A stretch of DNA of 64,000 nt from Caballeronia sp. dw_19 (GCF_018449515.1 NZ_JAAVUQ010000004.1:333497-397496); one strand, 5' to 3'; positions 20,994-29,988 are shown, numbered from the stretch's first letter. The notes: generated by a model not told the origin, from the letters alone. Numbers and translations are program-made.

Positions 20994-22001
20994 TCAGTCC
21001 GGATTCGGCGCGTACACAGGCGCCCGGTCCGCAAAATACAGCCCATGCGGCGAACGTCCGACTGCAATGGTGTCGATCAGCTTGCGACTGTTGAGATCGA
21101 TCACACCAACATGCCGCGCAAAGCGGAACGTCACCCAAAGGGTTTTGCGATCGGCGGACAATTCCATGTCATCGGGGCCAGGCAATAACCCATCTATGTC
21201 ACCGACCTTCTGCAACGTCGTGTAATCCAGAATGCTGATCGTGCTGGCCACACGATTCGACACGGCAACATGTTTACCGTCATCGAGATTACGAAAGTTG
21301 TGCGCGCCTTTGCCAGTCTGAATGCGTTTTACGACTTGCTGCTTATGCCAGTCGACGACGGCGACATCGTCTTCACCCGTCATCCCAACCAGCAAGTCCC
21401 GATCACCCGGCGTCATCCAAAGTCCCGCCGGCGTATTTCCAACCGGCATTTTCCACTTGACCGTTTGCGTGGCCAGATCGATCGCGGCAAGTTCGCCCGA
21501 ATCCTGTAACGTCACGAATACCGTGCTTGCATCCGAAGAAAACGTCATATGGCTAGGCGTTTTAGCAAGTGGAACACGCTTGGCGAGCGTGAGGTCGTGG
21601 CCGTCGTATCGGTAGATATCGACTCGGTCCAGCCTCAAGCCCGCGGTGACAAACCATTTGTGGTCAGGAGAAAAACCGAGCTGATACGGGTCTTCTATGT
21701 CTTCCACCCGCTTTTGTACCTTGCCGCTATGCGGATCGACAAAGATCAGATCATTCGATACCGAGTCGGCGATAATGAGCGAATTTCCATCAGGCGTCAC
21801 CATCAGGTGATGCGGTTCCTTGCCTGTCGGCTCGGTACCCAGGACCTTGTGCTTGCCTTCATCTATCAAAGTAAGCTGGGCCTCGCCGGAATCAAGCACG
21901 ATGACTTTAGACGTAGCCGGCGTATCCGCTAGCGCAAGGTTATGGAAAAGCAAGGTAACAATGGCCGTGACCGAAAGGTTTCTGATTGCAGTGCTAAGCA
22001 T
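20994..22001 (-). CDS. Periplasmic YncE-like beta-propeller protein
   Basis: 335 residues from the ATG at 22001, which opens a signal peptide (MLSTAIRNLSVTAIVTLLFH, ending NLALA). The longer frame to 22103 would hide it; no start has a strong ribosome binding site. The mature part is made of repeated blades with motifs such as PHHLMVTPDGNSLIIADSVS, PYQLGFSPDHKWFVTA and PSHMTFSSDASTVFVTL, typical of seven-bladed YncE/NHL-like propellers. No catalytic residues can be named; binding or scaffolding is likely. It is divergent from mntH with a shared 113-bp promoter region, so a metal-linked role is possible but unproven. Confidence 0.75.
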   Translation of the reverse strand: MLSTAIRNLSVTAIVTLLFHNLALADTPATSKVIVLDSGEAQLTLIDEGKHKVLGTEPTGKEPHHLMVTPDGNSLIIADSVSNDLIFVDPHSGKVQKRVEDIEDPYQLGFSPDHKWFVTAGLRLDRVDIYRYDGHDLTLAKRVPLAKTPSHMTFSSDASTVFVTLQDSGELAAIDLATQTVKWKMPVGNTPAGLWMTPGDRDLLVGMTGEDDVAVVDWHKQQVVKRIQTGKGAHNFRNLDDGKHVAVSNRVASTISILDYTTLQKVGDIDGLLPGPDDMELSADRKTLWVTFRFARHVGVIDLNSRKLIDTIAVGRSPHGLYFADRAPVYAPNPD

Positions 22002-22052
22002 ATTGAAAGAAATAACAACGAGAATGCCCAAAAAGGCAAAAACTGTGCTCTG

Positions 22053-22090
22053 ATTGCTTAACGCGCTAATTTGCTGTCGGGCTAAGCAAT
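22053..22090. promoter_or_regulatory. Inverted repeat in the mntH / beta-propeller intergenic region
   Basis: Exact 8-bp arms ATTGCTTA (22053-22060) and TAAGCAAT (22083-22090), centre to centre 30 bp, between the two divergent starts. This could be an operator for a manganese- or redox-responsive regulator. It does not match a consensus I can name with confidence. Confidence 0.4.
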
Positions 22091-22114
22091 TAATGCACTG
22101 CATATGATGCCGCC

Positions 22115-23497
22115 ATGATGGCCGCCAAGCCGGTCCGCGCAGACCAACCCACTATCTCTAACGTATTGAGTCAAGCAATGGATGACCGCGTCCGCGCCGA
22201 AACCAGCCGATCAATGAGCGACAGTACGACCCTCGCCATGCGTGATGTGCTGGAAGGCCGCCGCACGGGCTGGTCGGTGCTCCTGCCCTTTGCAGGACCA
22301 GCCGTCGTGGTCTCCGTCGCTTATATGGACCCGGGTAATTTCGCGACCAATATCCAGGCCGGCGCGCGATACGGGTATGGATTATTGTGGGTTGTGCTGC
22401 TGGCGAACATTATTGCCATGCTATTTCAGTCACTTTCCGCAAAACTGGGAATTGTCACTGGACGCAATCTCGCGGAGTTATGCAGGGATCATTTACCCAG
22501 GCCGCTCGTCTACATAATGTGGGGCGTCAGCGAAGTCGCGGCCATGGCCACCGACCTGGCCGAATTCCTCGGCGGTGCGATCGGCCTGAGTTTGCTTTTT
22601 CACATGCCGTTGTTGATCGGCATGATCGTCACGGCAATCGTCACATACGGCTTGTTGTTCTTCGAGAAAGCGGGATACCGGCCGCTGGAGCTGATTATTG
22701 GCGCACTGGTCGGGATCATCGGCTTGTCTTATCTCGCTGAGCTCTTCATTGCGCCGGTAGCCTGGGCCCAGGTCGGGCTGCATCTGTTCAAGCCGGACTT
22801 GCCCGACGCGCAAGCCGTGACTATCGCAGTGGGCATTATCGGGGCGACGGTCATGCCGCACGCGCTCTTTCTTCATTCGGGACTCACCCAGGGCCGCCTG
22901 CCCCCCAAGACCGAGGGCGAACGCAAAAGGTTGCTCACGTTCTCAAACGTCGAAGTGATCATTGCGCTGACCATTGCGGGCATGATCAACATGGCCATGG
23001 TCATCATGGCATCCGGCGCGTTTCACTCGGGTCATCCGGAAGTGGCCGAGATCGAAACCGCCTATCACACGCTTGCGCCGCTGCTGGGCATTGCCGCTGC
23101 GGGCATTTTCCTGCTGTCGCTGATCGCGTCGGGCATTTCCAGTTCGGTCGTGGGAACCATGGCCGGTCAAATGATCATGCAGGGGTTTGTCGGCTTCCGC
23201 ATCCCGCTATGGCTGCGTCGCGCGATTACGATGGTGCCGAGTTTCGTCGTGGTCTGGCTAGGCGTGAACGCTACGCAAGCGCTGGTCATGAGTCAGGTCG
23301 TGCTAAGTCTTGCGCTGCCGTTTCCCATGGCGGCACTCGTGTGGTTCACGTGCCGGACAGATGTCATGGGCTCGTACAAGAACCGGACCCTGGTCAAAAT
23401 CGCGGCTATCGTTGCGGCCTTTGGAGTGCTCGCCCTTAACGCGATCCTCCTGCTGCAAACATTCGGCGTGGATATTCCCGGCTTGCCAACCGCCTGA
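22115..23497 (+). CDS. mntH: NRAMP manganese transporter
   Basis: 460 residues with about eleven membrane spans. Both metal-binding motifs are intact: DPGN at 72-75 (span 1) and MPH at 247-249 (span 6, ATVMPHALFLHS). It imports Mn(II), or Fe(II), with protons across the inner membrane. The first ~45 residues are a hydrophilic extension; translation may start at a later Met (22178, 22214 or 22241), as the upstream ATG has no clear ribosome binding site. Confidence 0.9.
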   Translation: MMAAKPVRADQPTISNVLSQAMDDRVRAETSRSMSDSTTLAMRDVLEGRRTGWSVLLPFAGPAVVVSVAYMDPGNFATNIQAGARYGYGLLWVVLLANIIAMLFQSLSAKLGIVTGRNLAELCRDHLPRPLVYIMWGVSEVAAMATDLAEFLGGAIGLSLLFHMPLLIGMIVTAIVTYGLLFFEKAGYRPLELIIGALVGIIGLSYLAELFIAPVAWAQVGLHLFKPDLPDAQAVTIAVGIIGATVMPHALFLHSGLTQGRLPPKTEGERKRLLTFSNVEVIIALTIAGMINMAMVIMASGAFHSGHPEVAEIETAYHTLAPLLGIAAAGIFLLSLIASGISSSVVGTMAGQMIMQGFVGFRIPLWLRRAITMVPSFVVVWLGVNATQALVMSQVVLSLALPFPMAALVWFTCRTDVMGSYKNRTLVKIAAIVAAFGVLALNAILLLQTFGVDIPGLPTA

Positions 23498-23663
23498 GCG
23501 CCTAATCTCCGCGTGGGGCAATACTCCCGCGGATGTACCTGTACTACCACCGCAAATGTCACTTCAAACAGCTTGATGGCGCATGACAATTATTGCGTTT
23601 TGAAGTGGATAACGCATGGCATAATCGGCGCCATATCATCGACCGCCCGGTGTTGATCACAGC

Positions 23664-24044
23664 ATGTTCCGCCGTCGCTTACTGAAGATCGGAAGTATCC
23701 TGGGATTGCTTGCAATCCTGATGACTTCGATCGCGCCGACGGTCTCGCACGCGCTAGCCTCGCATGATCGGCTAGGCCAGGCGCTCAGCACGTATTGCTC
23801 GGCAGACCCGGCCTTCAGCGAAGCGGGCAACAGCGACTCCTCTTCACACTCCGGGGCCCTGCATTGGCAGGCTTGCGCTTATTGCGGCCTGCTCGCTCAC
23901 TTCCCCGTTCTAACCGGTTCGACGGTGGCCTTTGCCGCTGCCGTGTCGGTGACCAGTGCTCCGCTTCCCGTGGTACGCGCAGCCGTTCGCGCGGTGCCGC
24001 TCTTCATTGCCGCCCAGCCTCGCGCGCCTCCTGTCGCTTCCTGA
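23664..24044 (+). CDS. DUF2946-family protein
   Basis: 126 residues: an N-terminal signal or membrane segment (LLKIGSILGLLAILMTSIAP), then the DUF2946 core HWQACAYCGLLAHFPVL with its paired cysteines, a second hydrophobic stretch and a Pro/Ala-rich tail. DUF2946 genes are commonly found beside copper-handling genes, and this one precedes an outer-membrane-like protein and CopC. The CxxC-type pair and context suggest a role with copper, but the function is not established. Confidence 0.75.
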   Translation: MFRRRLLKIGSILGLLAILMTSIAPTVSHALASHDRLGQALSTYCSADPAFSEAGNSDSSSHSGALHWQACAYCGLLAHFPVLTGSTVAFAAAVSVTSAPLPVVRAAVRAVPLFIAAQPRAPPVAS

Positions 24045-24161
24045 TCACTGACCCATTTCGTGCCTGTTGCTCGCACCGCTGACGGCGGCGCGATGCCGTC
24101 GCGTGCCAAACGCGACGGCGCTCAATAGCGCGCTCACAACGATCATGACGAAGGAAACACG

Positions 24162-25085
24162 ATGCGTACGCTTCTAAAGCGGCACGCGGCGCCTGCACGC
24201 GCCGCACTTATGTGGGCGGCAGGTGCCGCCTGCCTTGCGGGTTCATCCGGCACCTGGGCGCATGCGGTGGTCGGCGACCGGGTCTTCCCGGCGACGATGG
24301 CCGTGGACGACCCCGGCGTCGGCGATGAATTCGACTTCCAGTACGGCCACATCAAAAGTCCGACCGACGATGGTGACAACATGAACGTCAACACCGCCTC
24401 GTTCGAATGGGACAAGCTGATTACGTCGAATCTGGCTTTCAGCATTGGCAGTGCCTACGTCACGCAGAACGCGCCCAACGGGGGCTCAGCAAAGGGCTTC
24501 GACAACGTCACACTCGGCCTGAAGTATCTGGCTTACTCCAACGCTCGCCATGAGTTCATGGCATCGGTCGGCGTGAACACCGAACTGGGCGGCACAGGCG
24601 CTCGTGCGATTGGCGATTCGTCTTCCACCATCACGCCAACGGTTTATTTCGGCAAGGGCTTCGGCGACCTTCCGTCGAGTCTCGGCTTCCTGAAGCCATT
24701 CGCGATCACGGGTGAAATCGGACCTAACCTGACGACGTCTCGATCGTCACCGAACTCGCTCGACTGGGGCACGACGCTGCAGTACAGCATCCCCTATCTG
24801 CAGCAGCAGGTGAAAGACCTCGGCTTGCCGCAGCCGCTCGCCAACCTGATTCCGGTGGTCGAGTTCCCGATGAACACCTGCACCGCGGGTCCGTGTTCCG
24901 GCCATACGACCGGGACCATCAACCCCGGTTTCATCTGGCTCAACCGCTATGGTCAGCTAGGTATCGAAGCGCAGATTCCGGTCAATCGCGCGACGGGCAA
25001 CCACGTCGGGATCCTGCTTCAGGCGCATCTGTATTTCGACGATATCTTTCCTAACTCTGTCGGCAAGCCACTCTTCAATCCATGA
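24162..25085 (+). CDS. Secreted or outer-membrane protein of the copper cluster
   Basis: 307 residues with AAGGAA before the ATG and a leader ending in GSSGTWAHA. The mature protein has alternating beta-strand character (FDFQYGHIKS, NLAFSIGSAYVTQNAP, FDNVTLGLKYLA, GILLQAHLYFDD), typical of an outer-membrane beta-barrel, and one pair of cysteines (CTAGPC). It overlaps copC by four bases. I do not recognise a specific family; it resembles proteins annotated as transporters or phenol-MetA-like barrels. Outer-membrane location is inferred. Confidence 0.65.
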   Translation: MRTLLKRHAAPARAALMWAAGAACLAGSSGTWAHAVVGDRVFPATMAVDDPGVGDEFDFQYGHIKSPTDDGDNMNVNTASFEWDKLITSNLAFSIGSAYVTQNAPNGGSAKGFDNVTLGLKYLAYSNARHEFMASVGVNTELGGTGARAIGDSSSTITPTVYFGKGFGDLPSSLGFLKPFAITGEIGPNLTTSRSSPNSLDWGTTLQYSIPYLQQQVKDLGLPQPLANLIPVVEFPMNTCTAGPCSGHTTGTINPGFIWLNRYGQLGIEAQIPVNRATGNHVGILLQAHLYFDDIFPNSVGKPLFNP

Positions 25086-25459
25086 AAATTGCTCTTATGA
25101 AAATTGCCACCGTGCGCACGTTAATCGCCGCAGCCGCTCTTGCGAGTACGCAACTCGCTCAAGCGCACGCCTATCCACAACATCAGGAGCCGGGCGCGGG
25201 AGCCACCGTGTCGACATCGCAAAAGGAAGTGGCGATCGAGTTCGACGATGGACTCGAACCCGCATTCAGTTCGATCGCCGTCACCGATGCGCAGGGCAAG
25301 CCTGTCACCAGCGCAAAGTCAGTGGTTGATCCGGCGGACAAGAAACACATGTCGGTCGCGCTGAATGCGTTGACGCCCGGTGTTTATTCGGTCGCCTGGA
25401 TTGCCGTCGCCGACGACGGGCATCGCACCCAGGGGCACTACAGTTTCACGGTCAAGTAG
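25082..25459 (+). CDS. copC: CopC-type periplasmic copper-binding protein
   Basis: 125 residues with a signal peptide ending TQLAQA. The mature N-terminus HAYPQHQEPGAGATV supplies the copper-ligand His, and DDGHRTQGHYSFTVK is the typical CopC C-terminal strand. The single Ig-like domain has the usual length. It carries Cu(II) in the periplasm; no CopD follows. It is translationally coupled to the preceding gene and ends before a perfect hairpin. Confidence 0.85.
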   Translation: MKIALMKIATVRTLIAAAALASTQLAQAHAYPQHQEPGAGATVSTSQKEVAIEFDDGLEPAFSSIAVTDAQGKPVTSAKSVVDPADKKHMSVALNALTPGVYSVAWIAVADDGHRTQGHYSFTVK

Positions 25460-25475
25460 GCAAGGACCGATTGCC

Positions 25476-25507
25476 GTTGCGGCTCACGCAAGCGCGTGAG
25501 CCGCAAC
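25476..25507. terminator. Perfect hairpin after copC
   Basis: A 14-bp perfect stem (GTTGCGGCTCACGC / GCGTGAGCCGCAAC) with a 4-nt loop, 17 bp after the copC stop and facing convergent minus-strand sequence. No U-run follows on either strand. It is probably a bidirectional terminator or mRNA-stabilising hairpin. Confidence 0.65.
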
Positions 25508-25560
25508 GATCGAATGCGCCACTCTGCATCATGAGCACCGGCCTTAGTGGAGAGGTTGGC

Positions 25561-25760
25561 CTAAGCTTGGTTATGCCCCACGCCCTTAAAGAACGTATAG
25601 CAAAACACGCCATCGTCTTGCGTGCTTCTATGCAGATCCCGGATGCCGTCATCGAAATCTTCCGGCTTGATCAGGCCGGCCGATATAGCGGATAAACGCA
25701 CACCTTCGATCATCGCGGTGAAGGTCTTCCGTGTAAATCCGTCCACCAGATCGGGCCGAA
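25561..25760 (-). pseudogene. Methyltransferase remnant (C-terminus only)
   Basis: The minus strand reads RPDLVDGFTRKTFTAMIEG, then GVFCYTFFKGVG, the typical C-terminal ~65 residues of a SAM-dependent methyltransferase family. There is no start codon with a ribosome binding site, and the SAM-binding domain is absent. The fragment starts within a few bases of the stop of the acetyltransferase gene, as if a deletion joined the two. Confidence 0.6.
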
Positions 25761-25762
25761 AC

Positions 25763-26185
25763 CTAAAGCGCCCGCGAGAGCCGCGTTAGCGTATCAACGC
25801 GGTGCCAGCCAGCCTTTTCCCAAAAGGCCATGGCCGCCTCGTTATCAACGACCACATCCAGATGCACCCATCCCAGGTGGTGTTCCCGGAGCCGCTCGAT
25901 ACATCTGTCGATCATTGCCCTGGCGAGGCCTTGACCGCGCGAAGCCGGTGCGACCACAACGTGCTGGAGAAATCCGCGGCGGCCATCATGGCTAGCCAGG
26001 GCGCAGCCGACCAGCTCGCGATCATTGACAGCAACGACGCTCAGACCAGGGTTCCTGGCCAGCAACCGTTCGATCCCCTCCTTGCCGTCGGTAACCGGTC
26101 GAATGTCGACACCCGGCGTACTCTTCCACAGTGCAACAACAGCGTCATAGTCAGCCAATACCATTTCTCGAATCTGTTCGCCCAT
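25763..26185 (-). CDS. GNAT-family N-acetyltransferase
   Basis: About 140 residues of a single GNAT domain. The acetyl-CoA loop is in QHVVVAPASRGQGLARAMID (motif A), and the C-terminal AMAFWEKAGWHRVD is motif B. The start is set at 26185, with AGGA about 6 nt upstream; 26188 and 26200 are alternatives. It transfers acetyl groups to an amine substrate that cannot be predicted. It stands alone, with a truncated methyltransferase downstream. Confidence 0.82.
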   Translation of the reverse strand: MGEQIREMVLADYDAVVALWKSTPGVDIRPVTDGKEGIERLLARNPGLSVVAVNDRELVGCALASHDGRRGFLQHVVVAPASRGQGLARAMIDRCIERLREHHLGWVHLDVVVDNEAAMAFWEKAGWHRVDTLTRLSRAL

Positions 26186-26421
26186 CATCCATCCTGTCAA
26201 GAGCTATTGTTTAATGTTAAATACTGCGGCTTAGTCACAGCCAAAGATGGTGTAAAGCTCGCCTCTGCGGCAAGCCACTTTAGCAACGCGCTGGAAGCAG
26301 CACCCATGGACGCCGCGCACCCTGCTGCGGCGAATGAAACAACGCTTACATTGGAACGCTATTTTAAGGGCACGGCCGAGGAGCGGCCGGGCGTGTTATG
26401 CGTGCCGCGAGTTCACCAGGA

Positions 26422-27312
26422 TCAAGTTGCAGCATGCACCATCAACTCGTCTGCTCTTGAAAGAAACAACTTCAGGACGGGTGATGCGTTTGACCTGCTG
26501 TAGCCGATAACCAGATCAATTGTCGGTGCATCGCCTTCAAGAGGGCGGCTGACCACCGACCACGGCAAGAGATTGTTTGCATACTCCGGCATCAGCGCCA
26601 ACCCGCGCGTGGATGCGACGAGCGACATGGCCATCGCCAGATTATCGACTCCGTGTTCGGGCGTGATATTGACCCCGCTCTGCTGCAGATACCGCTCAAT
26701 CACTTCGTGCAGCACCCTCGCCTTGTTCGAGGCCATGATGAACGGCTCGCCCACGAGATCCCCGGGACGGATCGCCGCTCGCTCGGTCAATGGGTGGTCG
26801 CTCGGCATGAGCACAACGAGCTTTTCACGGCTGACTACGCGATAGTCGAGATCAAACCCCGGTTCGGCACGTAAAAACGCGAGGTCGAGCTTGCCGCGTG
26901 CGAGCGCGTCGGCGAGGTCCGGCGAATAGTGGCTCGATACCGTCACGTCGATGTTCGGCAGTTCATCGCGCAGCACCTGCATGGCGCGCGGCAGCCAGGT
27001 CATTTCCTGACCGGTCAGGAAACCAAGTGCAAAGACCTGTTTCGTGGGTTGCGCAGCGCGGCGCGCCGCCTCAATAGCGGCGTCGACTTGCGTCAGCGCT
27101 AATCGCGCATGGTCAAGGAACGCCTTGCCCGCCGCCGTCAGCTCGACCCCACGCGCGCTCCGGTTGAACAGTTCTGCTCCAACCTCGTCCTCCAGATCAC
27201 GGATCTGCCGGCTAAGCGATGGTTGCGACGTATGCAGTCGACGTTCAGCCGCAACGGTCAGGCTACCGGTCTCCGCGACGGCCACAAAGTACCGCAGATG
27301 TCGAAGCTCCAT
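26422..27312 (-). CDS. LysR-family regulator of the 27-34 kb oxidoreductase cluster
   Basis: 296 residues: winged helix at the N-terminus (ELRHLRYFVAVAETGSLTVA, SQPSLSRQIRDLEDEVGAEL) and an effector domain from about residue 90 (FALGFLTGQEMTWLPRAMQV). It is divergent from the hydrolase gene at 27494, the classic LysR arrangement, with a palindrome between them. It is the likely activator of the plus-strand run of genes to 33943. The inducer is unknown. Confidence 0.85.
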   Translation of the reverse strand: MELRHLRYFVAVAETGSLTVAAERRLHTSQPSLSRQIRDLEDEVGAELFNRSARGVELTAAGKAFLDHARLALTQVDAAIEAARRAAQPTKQVFALGFLTGQEMTWLPRAMQVLRDELPNIDVTVSSHYSPDLADALARGKLDLAFLRAEPGFDLDYRVVSREKLVVLMPSDHPLTERAAIRPGDLVGEPFIMASNKARVLHEVIERYLQQSGVNITPEHGVDNLAMAMSLVASTRGLALMPEYANNLLPWSVVSRPLEGDAPTIDLVIGYSRSNASPVLKLFLSRADELMVHAAT

Positions 27313-27331
27313 ACACTTCCTTCAATTTAGC

Positions 27332-27348
27332 CATGCCTGGCAGGCATG
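27332..27348. promoter_or_regulatory. 17-bp perfect palindrome in a LysR divergent promoter
   Basis: CATGCCTG-G-CAGGCATG, 20 bp upstream of the LysR ATG and about 145 bp from the hydrolase ATG. A plausible operator for the LysR protein (autoregulation) or for another regulator. Confidence 0.5.
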
Positions 27349-27493
27349 CCCGCCAGCCTACAAAGTCTTTTTACTTTCCGCAAGACCCCACTAAATTACG
27401 CGTCAGGCAGCGACGAAACGGCAACGACCTGTTCATCGCGACGACTTGGAATCTATCCCGCTCCATACCTTTCATCTATATCGGAGAATCGCC

Positions 27494-28357
27494 ATGACCA
27501 GCCATACGCACCAAACTGCCCCGACGCAATTCGTTGATGCAAACGGTATCCACTTCGCTTATCGGCGCTTCGGCAAGACGGGCGGCGTGCCGCTCGTATT
27601 AAACATCCACTTCACCGGCACGATGGATCACTGGGACCCGGCTGTTACCAACGGACTTGCGCAGGGTCGCGAAGTGATCCTGTTCAACAATGCCGGAATC
27701 TCCAGCACGTCAGGCGAGGTACCGCAGTCGATTGAAGAAATGGCCGCCAACGCTGCCGCCTTTATCAAGGCACTCGGACTCACGCAAGTCGACGTGCTCG
27801 GTTTTTCGATGGGCGGCCTGATCGCACAGGAACTGGCGCTGGCCGAGCCGCAGCTCGTACGCCGCCTGATCCTGGTTGGCACCGGCCCGCGCAGCGGCGA
27901 AGGCATGGAATCGCTTACGCCGGAAGCGCAGGATATTTTCAGCGCGACTTACGAAGAGCCGGATCACCTGTGGCTTCGCGTGCATTTCTCGCCGTCGGAT
28001 GCGAGTCAGGCAGCCGGCCGCAAGTTCCTGCAGCGCTTCCGTCTGCGCACCGAAGGCCGGGACCCCGAAGTCAACGACAAGGTCGCACCGGCGCAACTCG
28101 CCGCACTCGCCAAGTGGGGCGTGCCCCGCGAGAACCCTTTCGATTACCTGTTGGCGCTCGCTCAGCCCACGCTCGTGATCAACGGGGATAACGACGTAAT
28201 CATCTACTCGATCAACTCGTGGATTCTGCAGCAGAACATTCCGAACGCGCAGTTGATCATTTACCCGGACGCCAACCACGGCTCGCTGTACCAGTATCCC
28301 GAGCGCTTCGTGACGCATGTGGCGCAGTTCCTGTCCGAGAGCGGCGAACACGCCTGA
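27494..28357 (+). CDS. Alpha/beta hydrolase
   Basis: 287 residues from the ATG at 27494 with GGAGAA about 7 nt upstream; the longer frame from 27446 lacks one. The nucleophile elbow GFSMGG gives Ser105, the acid is likely in NGDNDVIIYS, and the histidine is in ANHGSLYQYPE. It resembles esterase or haloperoxidase-like hydrolases. It is the first gene of a seven- or eight-gene plus-strand run under the divergent LysR. It may cleave an ester, lactone or beta-diketone in a catabolic route; the substrate is unknown. Confidence 0.82.
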   Translation: MTSHTHQTAPTQFVDANGIHFAYRRFGKTGGVPLVLNIHFTGTMDHWDPAVTNGLAQGREVILFNNAGISSTSGEVPQSIEEMAANAAAFIKALGLTQVDVLGFSMGGLIAQELALAEPQLVRRLILVGTGPRSGEGMESLTPEAQDIFSATYEEPDHLWLRVHFSPSDASQAAGRKFLQRFRLRTEGRDPEVNDKVAPAQLAALAKWGVPRENPFDYLLALAQPTLVINGDNDVIIYSINSWILQQNIPNAQLIIYPDANHGSLYQYPERFVTHVAQFLSESGEHA

Positions 28358-28429
28358 GCCAACGTTCACGTTGATGTTCATGCGCTGAATTGTCAGATGG
28401 TTTTACATTCAACCTGCAGGAGTCTGATC

Positions 28430-29176
28430 ATGACCAACCTCACCGGAAAGACCGCGCTCGTCACGGGCGCTTCACGCGGCATCGGCCGTGCCAGCGCGCT
28501 TGCACTTGCCAAAGAAGGCGCACAAGTGCTGGTTCACTACAGCAGCGGAGAAAAGGAAGCGGACGCGGTCGTTGCCGAAATTCGTGCGGCCGGCGGCAAC
28601 GCTCAAAAGGTCGCCGCGAATCTGCGCGATGCCGACGGCCCGCATACGCTTGCCCAACGTGTACGCGCTGTGGTGGGCCATCGGCTCGACATTCTGGTGG
28701 CGAACGCCGGCATTTCGAAGTCGGCGAGCATCGAGGAAACGACTGTCGAAGATTTCGATAACCTGTTCGCCGTGAATGTGCGCGCACCCTATTTTCTTGT
28801 GCAGCAATTACTGCCGGTGTTGTGCAAAGGCAGCAGCGTTGTTCTGCTGTCGTCGCTCGCAGCGCATACGGTGGTCGGCAAGCTGCCTGCCTATGCGGCG
28901 ACCAAGGGCGCGGTCGATACCCTCGTCAAGCATTTCGCCTCCGCGCTTGGCGAACGCGGTATTCGCGTGAATGCGGTCGCGCCCGGCGTGGTCGCAACCG
29001 ATATGTCGAGTTTCACGAAGACTGAGGAAGGACGCGGGGTGGCGATCGGCATGCAGGCGCTAAAGCGGGTCGCGCAACCCGATGACATCGGCAGTGCGGT
29101 CGCGTTTCTTGCGTCGGATGCGGCGCGCTGGATTACCGGCGAAACGCTGCACGTAGACGGCGGCTCGAAGCTCTAA
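28430..29176 (+). CDS. Short-chain dehydrogenase/reductase (SDR)
   Basis: 248 residues from the ATG at 28430 (CAGGAG upstream). Cofactor loop TGASRGIG (12-19), NAG motif (LVANAGISKS), catalytic YAATKGA and C-terminal ITGETLHVDGGSKL: a classical SDR. It probably uses NADP(H), because an Arg follows the glycine-rich loop. It reduces a ketone or oxidises an alcohol. It is the second gene of the LysR-controlled run. Confidence 0.85.
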   Translation: MTNLTGKTALVTGASRGIGRASALALAKEGAQVLVHYSSGEKEADAVVAEIRAAGGNAQKVAANLRDADGPHTLAQRVRAVVGHRLDILVANAGISKSASIEETTVEDFDNLFAVNVRAPYFLVQQLLPVLCKGSSVVLLSSLAAHTVVGKLPAYAATKGAVDTLVKHFASALGERGIRVNAVAPGVVATDMSSFTKTEEGRGVAIGMQALKRVAQPDDIGSAVAFLASDAARWITGETLHVDGGSKL

Positions 29177-29269
29177 CCCAAACGAATTAAAGCACATTTT
29201 CAGCGTGTGTGAAAAACCCGATTGATTAGGTATCCACACTTAAATTAGACCCGATAAAGGAAAATTCAA

Positions 29270-29917
29270 ATGACATCCTCTGCCCCCGTATTGTACGAAT
29301 CAAAAGGCTCCCCGAACGCACGCCGTGTTCGCATCTTCATCGCGGAGAAGGGAATCGATATCCCGATGAACCCGGTCGACCTGGGCGCCAAGGAACAGTT
29401 CTCCGACTCCTACCGCGCAATCAATCCGCGCAGTCAGGTACCGGCGCTGGCTTTAGCCGATGGTCCCGTCATCACTGAAGTGCTCGCGATCTGGCGTTAT
29501 CTGGAAGAGGCGTATCCACAATCCCCGCTACTGGGGACGACGGCCGAGTCAAAGGCTCTCGTCACCATGTGGGAACGCCGCGCAGAACTGGATGGCTTCG
29601 CACCGGTCATGGAGGGCGTGCGCAACGCGGTCGCCGGACTGAAGGGCCGCGCGCTCTCGGGCCCACACGCTTATGACCAGATTCCCGAACTGGTCGAGCG
29701 CAGCAAACAACGCGTGGCGAATTTTTTCTCCGACTTTAACGTTCGGCTCGAGACGGTCCGGTTCGTAGCCGGCGATGAATTCTCGGCAGCAGACATCACC
29801 ACGCTGGTCACGGTCGACTTCGCAACCAACGCGCTGAAGATGCCGATCCCAGCAGAACACGCCGCATTTCGTCGATGGTACGACGAGGTCTCTGCCCGGC
29901 CGAGCGCTACCGCATAA
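29270..29917 (+). CDS. Glutathione S-transferase
   Basis: 215 residues. The N-terminal thioredoxin-like domain has the active-site region SKGSPNARRVRIFIAEKGID, with Ser13 or nearby as the likely catalytic residue, and the cis-Pro in RSQVPALALADG, followed by TEVLAIWRYLEE. The C-terminal helical domain covers about 90-205. It conjugates glutathione to electrophiles in the cytoplasm. The neighbouring enone reductase and quinone reductase suggest a shared electrophile-handling job. Confidence 0.85.
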   Translation: MTSSAPVLYESKGSPNARRVRIFIAEKGIDIPMNPVDLGAKEQFSDSYRAINPRSQVPALALADGPVITEVLAIWRYLEEAYPQSPLLGTTAESKALVTMWERRAELDGFAPVMEGVRNAVAGLKGRALSGPHAYDQIPELVERSKQRVANFFSDFNVRLETVRFVAGDEFSAADITTLVTVDFATNALKMPIPAEHAAFRRWYDEVSARPSATA

Positions 29918-29988
29918 AACCGTTGCGCCGGTCCTTGGCGACCGGCGCGTAACGGACCGAATACGCATTACCTGCTAAAGGAAAGATC

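Noticed and set aside
25802..26503. 233-codon plus-strand open frame
   Set aside because: Antisense to the GNAT gene and the end of a LysR gene; no motif.
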